From the NCBI GenBank assembly GCA_021815405.1, contig JAKAGV010000009.1, positions 62,001 to 126,000 of the forward strand: DNA of 64,000 nt, in the 5' to 3' direction. The stretch is from Bacteroidota bacterium (GTDB lineage: Bacteria > Bacteroidota > Ignavibacteria > Ignavibacteriales > Ignavibacteriaceae). The notes under the pieces were generated by a model, which saw nothing but the letters and a program-made list of their open reading frames with translations, did no database searches and was not told where the DNA came from. A program made the position numbers and the translations under genes. This document shows positions 47,684-59,421 of the stretch, piece after piece; position 1 is the first letter of the stretch; every line of letters begins with the position of its first letter.

Positions 47684-49258
47684 TTAGATCTCAAACGGCT
47701 TTTTAGGTTCTGCTTTAGGCGCGGATTTACGAAGTTCTTTCTGCATTTGGTCCATTTCTTTTTGGAACTGCTCCATCTGCTTTTTGAATTGCTGCAACTG
47801 TTCTCTCAGATCATTCTGCCGTAATCCATTGGTTGAATCCTGCATAAAATACTTAAAAATGGAAGCCAGAGAATCCGGATTGAATCCGTAATTAAAATTC
47901 TTTAATTTCTTGCGCATTAAAGAATCCAGTTTGTGATTCTTTGCGGTAAAGGTAGAATCAAATCCGAACGCTTTGAAATTGAAATTTAACCCCTTGGAAG
48001 AATCGTTATAAAAATATTTGTAACTAAAATTCTTGCCTTTTTGACGCTGCGGAATTTCAAAGTAAAAATCGCGCAAGTGCCTTGTAATACTGTCAATATT
48101 ACTTCCAAGGTCTTGCATGTCCGGCAAATCAATTTGCGGAATTACAATTTCCGGAATATGAACACGGCATGTGTTACTGTCGATAACCACATTAAAATCT
48201 CTCTCCCAGCTGGAATCTTTTTTCAACTTAGCAAGATTATCGCCGAAATGAACCCGGAAGTTTCCGAACTGTTTTTCAAATTCCTGCATGTTCTTCTGGA
48301 CTTCCTTTGACCACTGCTGCATTTCCTTTGCAAATTCCTGCTGATTGAATTCATATTGATCGGAAAAGATCGAATCAGGTGTTAAGAAGATATATTTGTT
48401 TGTATTTGCAGCCCTAACCGCATGTACAATCCGGTTTAAATCAGCTTCACTATATTCATGAGTAAATTCAGGCGGAAAAATATTTTGCAATTTCCTCTTG
48501 CTTACCTTAGCGGCAAAGGAAATTAAATCAGCGGTAAGCGCTTTGTTATAATTCCAGATGTTTGGGTTTATAGCAACCGTATTCTTATCATTTACCAGGA
48601 CCTGAGAAGCAAGATCTTTCTTGTAGGCAGAAAGGATAGAATCCATCTGATATTTCTGTTCAGTATTTAGATTTAATTCCCTCTCAAACTTCTCAAGATT
48701 ATTTTCATTCTGGGCTAAACTGGCGGTTTTAATTTCAAAAAATTGTTTACCGTTTTTGTCGGAGCCAAACTGCAGACACTGTTTTTTCTGTTCGTCAAGG
48801 GGCAATTGATGGTAAACTGCAAAATTAAAAATATCCTCGTTACTTAAGTTTGCAGTAAACAGAAGAGGTTTCAGATTCTCTTTATAAAATGCAGCTAAAT
48901 TAGATTTCTGCTGCTCAACAACTCTATCAATAATTTGCGGATTATATTTTAGGATAAACATCAATAAGACGGATGCAGCAACTATTCCGATAACCGGAGA
49001 ATATTTTCTAATTTTTTTATACCACGGTGTTTTTATTCTTAACGCAGCGGCAAGACGGGTTTCAAAAAAAGGATTTTCCTCAATCGATTTGACTGAAGAA
49101 ATAGTCAGCATTTTTATTCGCTTCAATTCATCAAGCTTTTCTTGAAGCTCTTTAGAAAACTTTAATTCATCTTCGAGCTTTTTAATTTCATCATCGGAAA
49201 GCTCGTTATCTATGTATGCAGAAAGACGTTCGTATTTATTGTAAAAACTTTTCATCAC
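47684..49258 (-). CDS. Transmembrane anti-sigma-factor-like protein with long Gln/Lys-rich extracytoplasmic region
   Basis: N-terminal YERLSAYIDNELSDDEIKKLEDEL, one TM (IVAASVLLMFIL), 4-bp overlap with the ECF sigma gene. Confidence 0.7.
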   Translation of the reverse strand: MMKSFYNKYERLSAYIDNELSDDEIKKLEDELKFSKELQEKLDELKRIKMLTISSVKSIEENPFFETRLAAALRIKTPWYKKIRKYSPVIGIVAASVLLMFILKYNPQIIDRVVEQQKSNLAAFYKENLKPLLFTANLSNEDIFNFAVYHQLPLDEQKKQCLQFGSDKNGKQFFEIKTASLAQNENNLEKFERELNLNTEQKYQMDSILSAYKKDLASQVLVNDKNTVAINPNIWNYNKALTADLISFAAKVSKRKLQNIFPPEFTHEYSEADLNRIVHAVRAANTNKYIFLTPDSIFSDQYEFNQQEFAKEMQQWSKEVQKNMQEFEKQFGNFRVHFGDNLAKLKKDSSWERDFNVVIDSNTCRVHIPEIVIPQIDLPDMQDLGSNIDSITRHLRDFYFEIPQRQKGKNFSYKYFYNDSSKGLNFNFKAFGFDSTFTAKNHKLDSLMRKKLKNFNYGFNPDSLASIFKYFMQDSTNGLRQNDLREQLQQFKKQMEQFQKEMDQMQKELRKSAPKAEPKKPFEI

Positions 49259-49848
49259 AATAACTCCTGTTTGTAAGGCTTCAACAGCTCTTTCAAACCT
49301 TCCCTCGCTCTAAATATTCTCGATTTAACAGTACCAATCTCACATTGTATTGATTCAGAAATCTCCTGGTAACTCAATCCTTCTATATCTTTAAGCAGCA
49401 GCGGCACCCTTAGCTTATCCGGCAGTTTAGCAATAGCTTTATGAACAATTTCCTTTATATCCGAATTTTCAGGCGCCGTTTCATAACCAAGCTCTTCTTC
49501 CGAATCTTTAATCGGTGAAAAAATTTGCCTGATTTTTATTTTCCGAAGATGATCTTTGCATTTGTTAACCGTTATTCTGTAAAGCCAGGTTGTAAACTGC
49601 GATTCAAAGCGGAAGCTTCCTAAATTTTTATAAACAGTAAGAAAAACTTCCTGCGCAATATCATCAACCAGGTCATGGTTGTTCAAAGTTAAGTAGATTA
49701 TATTCCTTACTTTTTCCTTATGCCGTTGCACTAAAGTACTAAAAGTAGATTCATCGCCTTCGATAAATCTTTTTATAAGGGAAAAATCGTCATCTAAATT
49801 TAATATTTGAGGTAAAGGCAATTTTTCATTCTTCTTTTTGTTTTTCAT
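49255..49848 (-). CDS. ECF-type RNA polymerase sigma factor (sigma-70 family)
   Basis: VDDIAQEVFLTVYKNLGSFRFESQFTTWLYRITVNKCKDHLRK; LSYQEISESIQCEIGTVKSRIFRAREGLKELL. Confidence 0.94.
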   Translation of the reverse strand: MKNKKKNEKLPLPQILNLDDDFSLIKRFIEGDESTFSTLVQRHKEKVRNIIYLTLNNHDLVDDIAQEVFLTVYKNLGSFRFESQFTTWLYRITVNKCKDHLRKIKIRQIFSPIKDSEEELGYETAPENSDIKEIVHKAIAKLPDKLRVPLLLKDIEGLSYQEISESIQCEIGTVKSRIFRAREGLKELLKPYKQELL

Positions 49849-49966
49849 GATTTTAGACGAAGGTTTACTTTCTTTGTTCCCTAAAATTAATAAGATTTTA
49901 ACATTATTGTTCTTGCAAAAATAACCGTATCTAATTAAATTAGAAACAAAATTTTAGGAGTTATTC

Positions 49967-50308
49967 ATGAAATTAAAACATCACGAACAATATAATGCAG
50001 TTGTCATTGAGCTTAAAGGGAATGTAATGGGAGGTGACGATACAAAGGAATTCAACGAACTACTTCACAAACTTTTGGATGAGGGTAAGAAAAACATTGT
50101 AGTCGATCTCTCGGAAGTAAAATTTATGAACAGCTCCGGATTAGGCATGCTAATTGGAGGTTTGACAACCATTAAAAAAGGTGAAGGCTTTATGAAGCTG
50201 GCAAGAACTACAGAAAAGATTGAAAGCTTGCTGGTGATTACAAAACTTAGTCAAATTTTTGAATCATACGAAACCGTTGAAGAAGCACTTAAAAGTTTCG
50301 GCAATTAA
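49967..50308 (+). CDS. STAS-domain anti-anti-sigma factor
   Basis: IVVDLSEVKFMNSSGLGMLIGGLTTIKKGEGFMKLART. Confidence 0.92.
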   Translation: MKLKHHEQYNAVVIELKGNVMGGDDTKEFNELLHKLLDEGKKNIVVDLSEVKFMNSSGLGMLIGGLTTIKKGEGFMKLARTTEKIESLLVITKLSQIFESYETVEEALKSFGN

Positions 50309-50335
50309 AAAAAATTAATATAGGTTTTAGTATAG

Positions 50336-50370
50336 AAAACTCCGGATTTGCGAATTCGGAGTTTTTATTT
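50336..50370 (+). terminator. Rho-independent terminator
   Basis: AAAACTCCGGATTTGCGAATTCGGAGTTTTTATTTT. Confidence 0.8.
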
Positions 50371-50376
50371 TGTTAA

Positions 50377-51687
<1,311 letters not shown>

Positions 51688-51827
51688 AAAGCTAAACTTA
51701 AATCTCTTTTTTGGTCTTATCAATTTCTATATTTTTCCGGCATGATGAGACAGAATTTATTTTCAAAATCGATCCAGATTAAATCCCGATATGTTTGGAG
51801 TAGATCGGGGAAAAAGGATTCCACATT

Positions 51828-53045
51828 ATGAAAATGTCTGGTGGTCCAGCATCCATCAATATTAAAATTGCTCTTCTGGTTATCGCTATAATAATCGCAG
51901 CGGGAACACTGTATTATACGCAGATGCTCGTCCAGCAGCTTCAAACAAAAGAAAGACAAATTGTTCAACTTTATGCTAAGGGAATAGAGTACGTTGCCAA
52001 CACTTCCAGAACAGATGCCGATATTACATTCTTGTTCGAAAATATTCTTAAGCCAATAGACTTCCCCTTAATAAACACAGGACCGGATAATAAAATAAAT
52101 ATCGTAAATAAAGATGATATAAAAGATGTGAGAAATATTAATTACGACACTTCCCTATCCGCTCAGCAATTAGAAAAATTCTTTGAAGCTAAAGCAAGGG
52201 AAATGGATAAAACTCATAATCCTATTAATGTCACTTACAAAGATTCGGTAGTTCTTCAAAGGATTCATTACGGCGATTCCGATCTGATCGTTCAATTAAA
52301 ATATTATCCTTACCTTCAAATTGTAATTGCTGCACTGTTTATAGTTTTAGGATATATCGGTTTTAGCAATATCAAAAAGAGTGAACAGAGCAACATCTGG
52401 GTTGGGATGGCAAAAGAAACAGCACATCAGTTCGGAACCCCAATCTCCAGTTTGATGGGATGGCTTGAAATGCTTAAGCTTAGCTACAAAGATCCGGATA
52501 AAGTGCTTGACATTTCAGAAGAAATAAATAACGACGTCGAAAAACTAAATAAGATTACATACCGGTTTTCAAAAATTGGAGCCACACCTGAATTAAAGGA
52601 ACAATCAGTTTACGAAACCGTTAAGACTGTTGTCGATTATTTTCAAAGGAGGCTGCCGCAGTCCGGGAGAAATGTTGACCTGACAATTACTGGTGATAAA
52701 AATGTCTGTGCTGAGTTAAATGCAGAATTATTTGAATGGGTAATTGAAAACTTAATTAAGAATGCGCTTGACGCAATTGAAAATAAGGAAGGCAAAATAA
52801 ATTTCGAGATAAAAGCTGTTAGAAACAACGTTGAAATTGAAGCAACAGACAACGGTAAGGGAATAGAAATGAAAAGGAGAAAAGATATTTTCCGCCCCGG
52901 TTACAGCACAAAAAGAAGAGGCTGGGGTCTTGGATTAAGCTTATCGAAAAGAATAATCGAAACTTACCACGAAGGGAAAATTTTTGTTAAAACTTCAGCA
53001 CCAGGTGAAGGAACTACTTTCAAAATTATTTTGAAGAAAGCCTAG
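51828..53045 (+). CDS. Membrane sensor histidine kinase
   Basis: [24 protein letters not shown]-box; [29 protein letters not shown]. Confidence 0.92.
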   Translation: MKMSGGPASINIKIALLVIAIIIAAGTLYYTQMLVQQLQTKERQIVQLYAKGIEYVANTSRTDADITFLFENILKPIDFPLINTGPDNKINIVNKDDIKDVRNINYDTSLSAQQLEKFFEAKAREMDKTHNPINVTYKDSVVLQRIHYGDSDLIVQLKYYPYLQIVIAALFIVLGYIGFSNIKKSEQSNIWVGMAKETAHQFGTPISSLMGWLEMLKLSYKDPDKVLDISEEINNDVEKLNKITYRFSKIGATPELKEQSVYETVKTVVDYFQRRLPQSGRNVDLTITGDKNVCAELNAELFEWVIENLIKNALDAIENKEGKINFEIKAVRNNVEIEATDNGKGIEMKRRKDIFRPGYSTKRRGWGLGLSLSKRIIETYHEGKIFVKTSAPGEGTTFKIILKKA

Positions 53046-53986
53046 CTCATTTCAAGCATTCTTTCGATAGGTCTAAGCGCTTTGACCATAATGTCGTCCG
53101 GAAGAGTAATTTCAGGTTTCCTGTCTTTCATACATAGATAAAGTTTTTCCAGTGTATTCAATCTCATATAAGGGCATTCGTTGCAGTTGCAATTTTTCTC
53201 CGGGGGAGCAGCAATAAATTTCTTATGCGGCGCAATCTTTTCCATTTGATGAATGATACCTGGTTCAGTTACGACAATATAATTTGATGAACTATCCGAA
53301 AGAATAAAACTCAAAAGCTTACTTGTAGACCCTATAAAGTCAGCCCGGTTAAGAAGCGCATCTTCGCATTCAGGATGAGCAATAATTTTCGCATCCGGAT
53401 ATTGAACTTTTAAATCAATAATTTTTCTTTCGCTGAATGTCTCGTGAACAATACATGAGCCATCCCATAAGAGCATTTTTCTACCGGTCTTCTTCATCAA
53501 ATATTTTCCTAGATTTCTATCGGGAGAAAATAGAATTGGTTTATCTACCGGAATTTGGTTAATAATTTTTTCAGCATTGCTCGAAGTGCAAATTATATCA
53601 CTCAAAGCTTTAACCTCGGCAGTGCAGTTAATATAAGTTATTGAAACATGATCAGGGTACTGTTTCCTAAAATTCTTGAATAAAGGTGCGGGGCAACTAT
53701 CTGCGAGCGAGCAGCCAGCTTCAAGGTCTGGTAATAGCACCAGCTTATTTGGATTGAGGATTTTGGCTGTTTCAGCCATAAAATGAACACCTGCAAATAC
53801 AATGACATCTGCGTTGGTTGATTTTGCTTTTCTTGAAAGTTCAAGGCTATCGCCGACAAAATCTGCAAGATCCTGAATTTCTGAATCTTGATAATAATGA
53901 GCTAGTATTACAGCATTTAGCTCTTTTTTAAGCCGTTTAATTTCGCTCTCGATGTCAATATCAGAATCAATAATTAATTCACTCAT
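53042..53986 (-). CDS. nadA: Quinolinate synthase A
   Basis: [64 protein letters not shown]; start set at MSELII. Confidence 0.96.
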   Translation of the reverse strand: MSELIIDSDIDIESEIKRLKKELNAVILAHYYQDSEIQDLADFVGDSLELSRKAKSTNADVIVFAGVHFMAETAKILNPNKLVLLPDLEAGCSLADSCPAPLFKNFRKQYPDHVSITYINCTAEVKALSDIICTSSNAEKIINQIPVDKPILFSPDRNLGKYLMKKTGRKMLLWDGSCIVHETFSERKIIDLKVQYPDAKIIAHPECEDALLNRADFIGSTSKLLSFILSDSSSNYIVVTEPGIIHQMEKIAPHKKFIAAPPEKNCNCNECPYMRLNTLEKLYLCMKDRKPEITLPDDIMVKALRPIERMLEMS

Positions 53987-54101
53987 TCCTGTAAACTCCC
54001 GTAATTTTATTATGGGCAAAGTTAACAAATTTTTAACAAACGCTTTGTCTCATAGTAAACATTTTAATACTAAATTTCTTAAAAGAAGGCACACGATTTT
54101 T

Positions 54102-54229
54102 CAATAAAAGCTTTTTTCGCTCAAAAATCAACCTGGCATAGCAATTGGATAGTACCATGTGAAAATAGAAAATAGTTTTAAGCATAATCCCTCACTTTTA
54201 TACCCCGATTTTATATCGGGGTCCTTCTT
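54102..54229 (+). ncRNA. Putative small-RNA module, copy 1 (promoter-like motif + 28-mer + hairpin)
   Basis: TGGCATAGCAATTGG (54134), TGAAAATAGAAAATAGTTTTAAGCATAA (54160-54187), ACCCCGAT-TTTAT-ATCGGGGT then CCTTCTTTT. Confidence 0.45.
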
Positions 54230-54308
54230 TTAAACCAGAAAGAAAAACAATAGACGGAAAAAACGTAATTCGTCAGGTAATTTTTACCTGTAAAAAAGTG
54301 CCTTTCAC

Positions 54309-54468
54309 CAATAAAACCTATTAAATAAAGCAGAAATCAACTAATTTTTATGGCATGTCAATTGATAAATATAAACTGAAAATAGAAAATAGTTTTAAGC
54401 ATAACATCCCTCCTACAAGAATGTCACTCTAACTGCCGGATGATCCCTCAATCCGGCAGTCCTCTTTT
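54309..54468 (+). ncRNA. Putative small-RNA module, copy 2 (paralogue of copy 1)
   Basis: TGGCATGTCAATTGA (54351), identical 28-mer (54377-54404), ACTGCCGGAT-gatccctca-ATCCGGCAGT then CCTCTTTT. Confidence 0.45.
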
Positions 54469-54552
54469 AAAGCATTACTAAACAAAAAAGTGAATTTTCA
54501 AGTTTTCCTGTTGGCTAATATTATCCGTAAGCCTAATATTATTATCCAGGAA

Positions 54553-55641
54553 TTATAATATACTTTCCATCTGGGAGAGAGAATTAAAAACCGCTTTCTT
54601 CCCTGCTTCCGCATCCAATATGATTTTACCAATGCCGGACAAAAGCACAAACTTAATCTGTTGGTTTCTGTTCTTTTTGTCATGAAGCATAATATTAAAT
54701 AAATCTTCTTTATTCAGTCCTTTTAATCTGGAAGGGATTTTCATTTTTAATGGAAGGGAAAGCAGATCTGATAATGAATTCGTAGAAAGCAGCCCGATTT
54801 CATTTGAAAGGAAAAGTGCGGCAATAACTCCAGCATCTACAGCTTCACCATGCTTTATTCTGAAGTTTAACATAGTCTCAAACGCATGTGCAAAGGTATG
54901 ACCGAGATTCAGAATTTTTCTTAAGCCGGATTCTTTTTCATCTTGAGAAACAACCGATGCTTTTATTGAAGCTGAATCATAAATTATTTTTTGCATGACT
55001 TCATTATCGTATTCATAAATTTTCAGGTAGTTGGCAATTACATATGAGAAAAACTTTTCATCTGATAGAAATGCATATTTAACAATTTCTCCGAAACCGG
55101 AAGTCAACTCAGATTTTGGCAAAGTTTTAAGAAGCTCGGTATCGGTGAGAACAAACTTCGGCTGGTAAAATGCGCCGATCATATTTTTTTTCTTTGCGAA
55201 GTTAATTCCTGTTTTGCCGCCGATTGAACTGTCAACAGCAGCTAGAAGCGTTGTTGGAATATGAATTAATTGAACGCCGCGCATAAAAGTAGCCGCTGCA
55301 TATCCTGCAAGATCACCTGTTACACCACCGCCAATTGCTATAATTGTTGTATCTCGTCCATAATTATTATTCAACAGGAAAGAATAAATTCTATTAAGCT
55401 CAATATAAGATTTTGATTTTTCTCCCGGTTTTAAGTAATAAGAATTCAATTTCTTCTTATTTGAAGGGATATAATTCTTTAATAGTTCCGGATTATTTTT
55501 GCGGACATTGCTATCAATAATTAATAAAAAATTTTTATTAACCTGATATTTTCCCAGAAGCATATCAAGTTGATTTAGGATTCCGCTTCCTATTAAAATA
55601 GGATAAGAATTTTCTTTTAACGATACTTGAATTTTCTTCAC
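54553..55641 (-). CDS. aroB: 3-dehydroquinate synthase
   Basis: IAIGGGVTGDLAGYAAATFMRGVQLIHIPTTLLAAVDSSIGGKTGINF; LNLGHTFAHAFE. Confidence 0.97.
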   Translation of the reverse strand: MKKIQVSLKENSYPILIGSGILNQLDMLLGKYQVNKNFLLIIDSNVRKNNPELLKNYIPSNKKKLNSYYLKPGEKSKSYIELNRIYSFLLNNNYGRDTTIIAIGGGVTGDLAGYAAATFMRGVQLIHIPTTLLAAVDSSIGGKTGINFAKKKNMIGAFYQPKFVLTDTELLKTLPKSELTSGFGEIVKYAFLSDEKFFSYVIANYLKIYEYDNEVMQKIIYDSASIKASVVSQDEKESGLRKILNLGHTFAHAFETMLNFRIKHGEAVDAGVIAALFLSNEIGLLSTNSLSDLLSLPLKMKIPSRLKGLNKEDLFNIMLHDKKNRNQQIKFVLLSGIGKIILDAEAGKKAVFNSLSQMESIL

Positions 55642-55656
55642 GATTATAATTACCTT

Positions 55657-56187
55657 TTATTCAGTTATTAACTTAACGATCTTGTCTACTGTTTTACCAA
55701 GAGAAATTTTATCTGCATCGATGATAAAATCAGCTTGTTCATAATATTCTTTTCTTTTTTCAAGAAGATGATTTATTTTGCTGATGAATTCATCTTTGCC
55801 AAGATTCACTGTCCCATCTTTTGTTAAAATCGGTCTATCCCTCTTATTGCGAAGCCGGTAATAAGCAGATTCCGGAGATATTCTAAGATAAATTATCTTG
55901 CCTGATTTCTTAAGCAATTCAACATTACCTTTAATTGTAATTGTTCCACCGCCTAAAGAAATAATCGAATTCTCTTTAGAAGAAAGCTCTTTCAGGATTT
56001 CGCTTTCAAGCTTCCTGAAATATTCTTCTCCTTTCTCCTCAAAGATTCTGGAAACAGAAGCATTTTCTTTCTTTTCGATTATACCGTCAAGATCGAAAAA
56101 ATCCCATCCTAGAGTGTTGGCAAGAATTGGACCGATTGTACTTTTACCGGAGCCCATAAAACCGGTTAGGAAGATTAATTTTGTCAT
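55657..56187 (-). CDS. aroK: Shikimate kinase
   Basis: IFLTGFMGSGKSTIGPILA; DLDGIIE; SLGGGTI; RDRPIL. Confidence 0.95.
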   Translation of the reverse strand: MTKLIFLTGFMGSGKSTIGPILANTLGWDFFDLDGIIEKKENASVSRIFEEKGEEYFRKLESEILKELSSKENSIISLGGGTITIKGNVELLKKSGKIIYLRISPESAYYRLRNKRDRPILTKDGTVNLGKDEFISKINHLLEKRKEYYEQADFIIDADKISLGKTVDKIVKLITE

Positions 56188-56224
56188 AATAAAATTGAAT
56201 TACTGGCTGCAATATAAAAATAAA

Positions 56225-56965
56225 TTAGAACTCAATCGCGGCGCCAAGATCGAACGCCACACCGTCAACATTTATTTTGGATGTAAAAGAATCCTGCGCA
56301 ATAAGGTAAGTAGTCCCTTTATAATTTACGGTCTTTCTATCATAAGTATTATTCACAACAAATTGAGGATCACGGAACTTCATGCCGCCGTGAATAATAA
56401 TATCTTTAGTTAGGTAATAATCCATTGATACGGAAACCTGAATACCATAGGCAATTTGAGTTTCCCTGCTTGAGATTTGGTCGTCGCCGAATAATCTAAT
56501 TTGCTGCCCGTAATAATAAGCTACGCCCCCGCCCATCATAAATTTATATCTCTCCAGTGAAAACGGCAGCAAATAATATAAAGACAATTCAACCGGGATC
56601 AAACGGAATCCGTCCTGAACTGTAATTGTTACTGTTCTATTCCCGGAGAAAACAGTTAAGTTGTTTCCGGAAGAAGTACTTGTCATATATTCCGAGTTTA
56701 TACCGATAAGCAGGTCATCACTTAATTTATATTTAAGATAAATGCCGGGATTAAAAATATCAGAAATCGGGAAAGTTGTATTCCGTAAAACCGGATCCGA
56801 TGAATAAGGATATAAATATATCTTTGCTGTAGTTGTGTAAACTCCATTCACTCCCAGAATGAATTTTCTATTATCCTGCGCAAATACGGAGACAACACAA
56901 AGTATAATTATAAATGGAAGCTGTTTACTCATAAAAAAATTTCTAATTAAGTTGTAAACACTCAT
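56225..56965 (-). CDS. Outer-membrane beta-barrel protein
   Basis: Signal peptide, alternating-strand pattern, C-terminal AIEF. Confidence 0.65.
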   Translation of the reverse strand: MSVYNLIRNFFMSKQLPFIIILCVVSVFAQDNRKFILGVNGVYTTTAKIYLYPYSSDPVLRNTTFPISDIFNPGIYLKYKLSDDLLIGINSEYMTSTSSGNNLTVFSGNRTVTITVQDGFRLIPVELSLYYLLPFSLERYKFMMGGGVAYYYGQQIRLFGDDQISSRETQIAYGIQVSVSMDYYLTKDIIIHGGMKFRDPQFVVNNTYDRKTVNYKGTTYLIAQDSFTSKINVDGVAFDLGAAIEF

Positions 56966-56975
56966 TTAAAATAGA

Positions 56976-57005
56976 AAACCCCGGGCAAATAACGACCGGG
57001 GTTTA
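56976..57005 (-). terminator. Rho-independent terminator
   Basis: Minus strand AAACCCCGGTCGTTATTTGCCCGGGGTTTTCTATTTT downstream of 57024..59111. Confidence 0.75.
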
Positions 57006-57023
57006 AATCACCTGAAGGTTAGA

Positions 57024-59111
57024 TCACTGACCGAAGAACTGAGCACGATTGTCTACTATATCGGCGTTCTTTTGAAGCTCAGTAAGCCATTCCTGGAAAA
57101 ACGTGTTTCGTTTCTCTTGAAGGATGCTGTTTCTTATAGAGTTTTCTTGCGCCTGATAAGCAGTAGAATCAAACGGCGTTCTCGATAAAACATCAATTAA
57201 ATAATAACCAGAATTACCTCTTACGGGATCGGAGACTTTATTCAAAGGCAGCTTTAGCACATTTGCAGTAAAGTCATAATCGACACCGATATTAGGAACC
57301 GATCCGCTGCCCGGCGTAAATTCACCGGTTTGAGTTACAGTTACTTTCGGATCAAATGAAGGTGCCTTTGTAAGATCGCCGCTTATTTTTGATTTTATAT
57401 TTTCAGCTTGTTTACGGGCTAGTTCAAAACGCTTTTCTTGAATGACAGCAGCTCTTACCTGAGCTTTAACTTCACTTAAAGGCTTCACTCCTTCTTTTAT
57501 AATTTCTGATACTTGCGCAACAACATAACCCATTTGTGTCCGTATCGGATCACTTATTTTATTTAAGTCGTTGTTGAATGCAAACTTGGTTAGGTTCTCG
57601 CTTATTCCGATACCGGGGACATAATTGTATTCTTTGCTGAACGGAGGAGTTTGGCGTTCTATATATTCCATCAATTTCGCCTCTTTATCAAAACCGTCTT
57701 TGTTTGCAATGTAGTTAAAATCTTTTGCATTACTTAACAGTTGATCACGAGTGGCGGCAGAAGCCTTAATGGGATTAACAAGACTTTCTACGATAAATTT
57801 CTTATCTATTTTACCGGTTACTTTTATTATATGATAACCATAATTAGTCTTGATAGGCTTTTGAACAACTCCAATCTTTCCACTAAAAGCTGCTTTGTCA
57901 AATTCTGGAACCATTTGACCTTTACCGAACCAGCCGAGATCTCCACCACGAACTGCACTGCCCGGATCTTTAGAATATTGCTTTGCTAGCGCAGCAAAGT
58001 TAGCGCCTTTCTGGAGTTGATCATAAATATTGTTTGCTTCTGCTAAATTTTTTGCATCATCTCCAAATTGATTTATTAAGATATGTGAAGCTCTAACCAT
58101 TGGCTGATTTGTTGGCACTGAACCAATAACATGATAAATAACATAACCTTGTGAAGATGCAAACGGACCAATGATTGAACCTGGTTTTGCATTTATAATT
58201 GAATCTGATGCAGATGCAGGGAAAGCATTTATAGCTAAAGTATCTTTTGAATATGGAACAGATGAAAAATCATTTACCAGAGTTTTGAAGCTTGTAGTAT
58301 CTGAACCTGATTGACTAACTATATTTTCCAGATTTAATTTAACATTAGCAGAATCTTCCGAGGATGGTACAGTTGAAAATAATACGTACTTCAATCTTCT
58401 CTGTGGAATAATCTGATATAAATCCTGATGCTGGTTATAATAATTATTTAAATCATCATCCGTAACTTTTATTAATGAGTCCGGGAATTCGTTTAAGTTA
58501 ACCAGAGCATATTCAGCATTTGCTTTGGTGTTTTGCTCAATGAATCTTCTCTTTACTTCGGCATCACTAACTGTTATCGACGCAAGAAGCATGCTTTGCA
58601 ATTTCTGATTAAGCTGAGTTTGCCTTACATAATCTTCCGCTTGAATTAAAGCTTGAGAATTTCGCGGATCATACAAAGCATTTATATAAAGCTGTCTGTT
58701 GAATTTGCCTGTAGAGTCAATAAAATTCCGCTTTAGAAATTCCGGGGGATTATTGCCAAGAATTATGTTTCTAATTTCCTGATCAGAAACACTAATCCCG
58801 AATTTTTTAATTTGCTGTGCGATTAAAGTCTGAGTTACCAGTGCATTCCAGACCTCATCACGGAATTGATCGTTATCCTCATCAGGAACATTCTTACCCT
58901 GCTGTTTAAGATTCTCCCTTTCGGTATCCATCGCTTTAACGAAATCCTGATAAGAAATTTTGACGCCGTTAATCGAGCCAACATTGTTCGTCCTTAAACC
59001 GAATATCTCCATTATATTGGAATCGGATACTATCATGAATAGGACGAATATTACGCCGACTCCAACAATAAAAGCCGGTGCTAAACTTCTCATCTTTGCC
59101 ATCATCGGCAT
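57024..59111 (-). CDS. SurA/PpiD-like peptidyl-prolyl cis-trans isomerase
   Basis: N-terminal TM; VRASHILINQFGDDAKNLAEANNIYDQLQKGANFAALAKQYSKDPGSAVRGGDLGWFGKGQMVPEFDKAAF. Confidence 0.93.
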   Translation of the reverse strand: MPMMAKMRSLAPAFIVGVGVIFVLFMIVSDSNIMEIFGLRTNNVGSINGVKISYQDFVKAMDTERENLKQQGKNVPDEDNDQFRDEVWNALVTQTLIAQQIKKFGISVSDQEIRNIILGNNPPEFLKRNFIDSTGKFNRQLYINALYDPRNSQALIQAEDYVRQTQLNQKLQSMLLASITVSDAEVKRRFIEQNTKANAEYALVNLNEFPDSLIKVTDDDLNNYYNQHQDLYQIIPQRRLKYVLFSTVPSSEDSANVKLNLENIVSQSGSDTTSFKTLVNDFSSVPYSKDTLAINAFPASASDSIINAKPGSIIGPFASSQGYVIYHVIGSVPTNQPMVRASHILINQFGDDAKNLAEANNIYDQLQKGANFAALAKQYSKDPGSAVRGGDLGWFGKGQMVPEFDKAAFSGKIGVVQKPIKTNYGYHIIKVTGKIDKKFIVESLVNPIKASAATRDQLLSNAKDFNYIANKDGFDKEAKLMEYIERQTPPFSKEYNYVPGIGISENLTKFAFNNDLNKISDPIRTQMGYVVAQVSEIIKEGVKPLSEVKAQVRAAVIQEKRFELARKQAENIKSKISGDLTKAPSFDPKVTVTQTGEFTPGSGSVPNIGVDYDFTANVLKLPLNKVSDPVRGNSGYYLIDVLSRTPFDSTAYQAQENSIRNSILQEKRNTFFQEWLTELQKNADIVDNRAQFFGQ

Positions 59112-59421
59112 GCTGCTTTATCTCCAATTATATTTATTAATAAATCAAGGTTCAAAAATAGAGACATAGGCATAGAAAAGCAATGATATTTATGCTAAAT
59201 AATTCATATCTGAAATCTGTCTTTTTCATAACATCGCCAGATAGAAGTCTGTTTTTACTTTGCATTAACTCTTTTAAAGTCTATACACAAAATATTTTGG
59301 GTAACGAAGGAATTTTTGGACTGATTGTATTTACCTCCAAAATGCCGTGGCTAAAGTATTCTGCTGCTTGTCGTTTTTCAGGTTCTTATTCACTCGCAAC
59401 TAGTGATGTTTCCTCTGTTTT

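Noticed and set aside
51720-51968. 82-aa minus-strand ORF at the histidine kinase start
   Set aside because: Overlaps the start of a well-supported kinase; composition looks non-coding.
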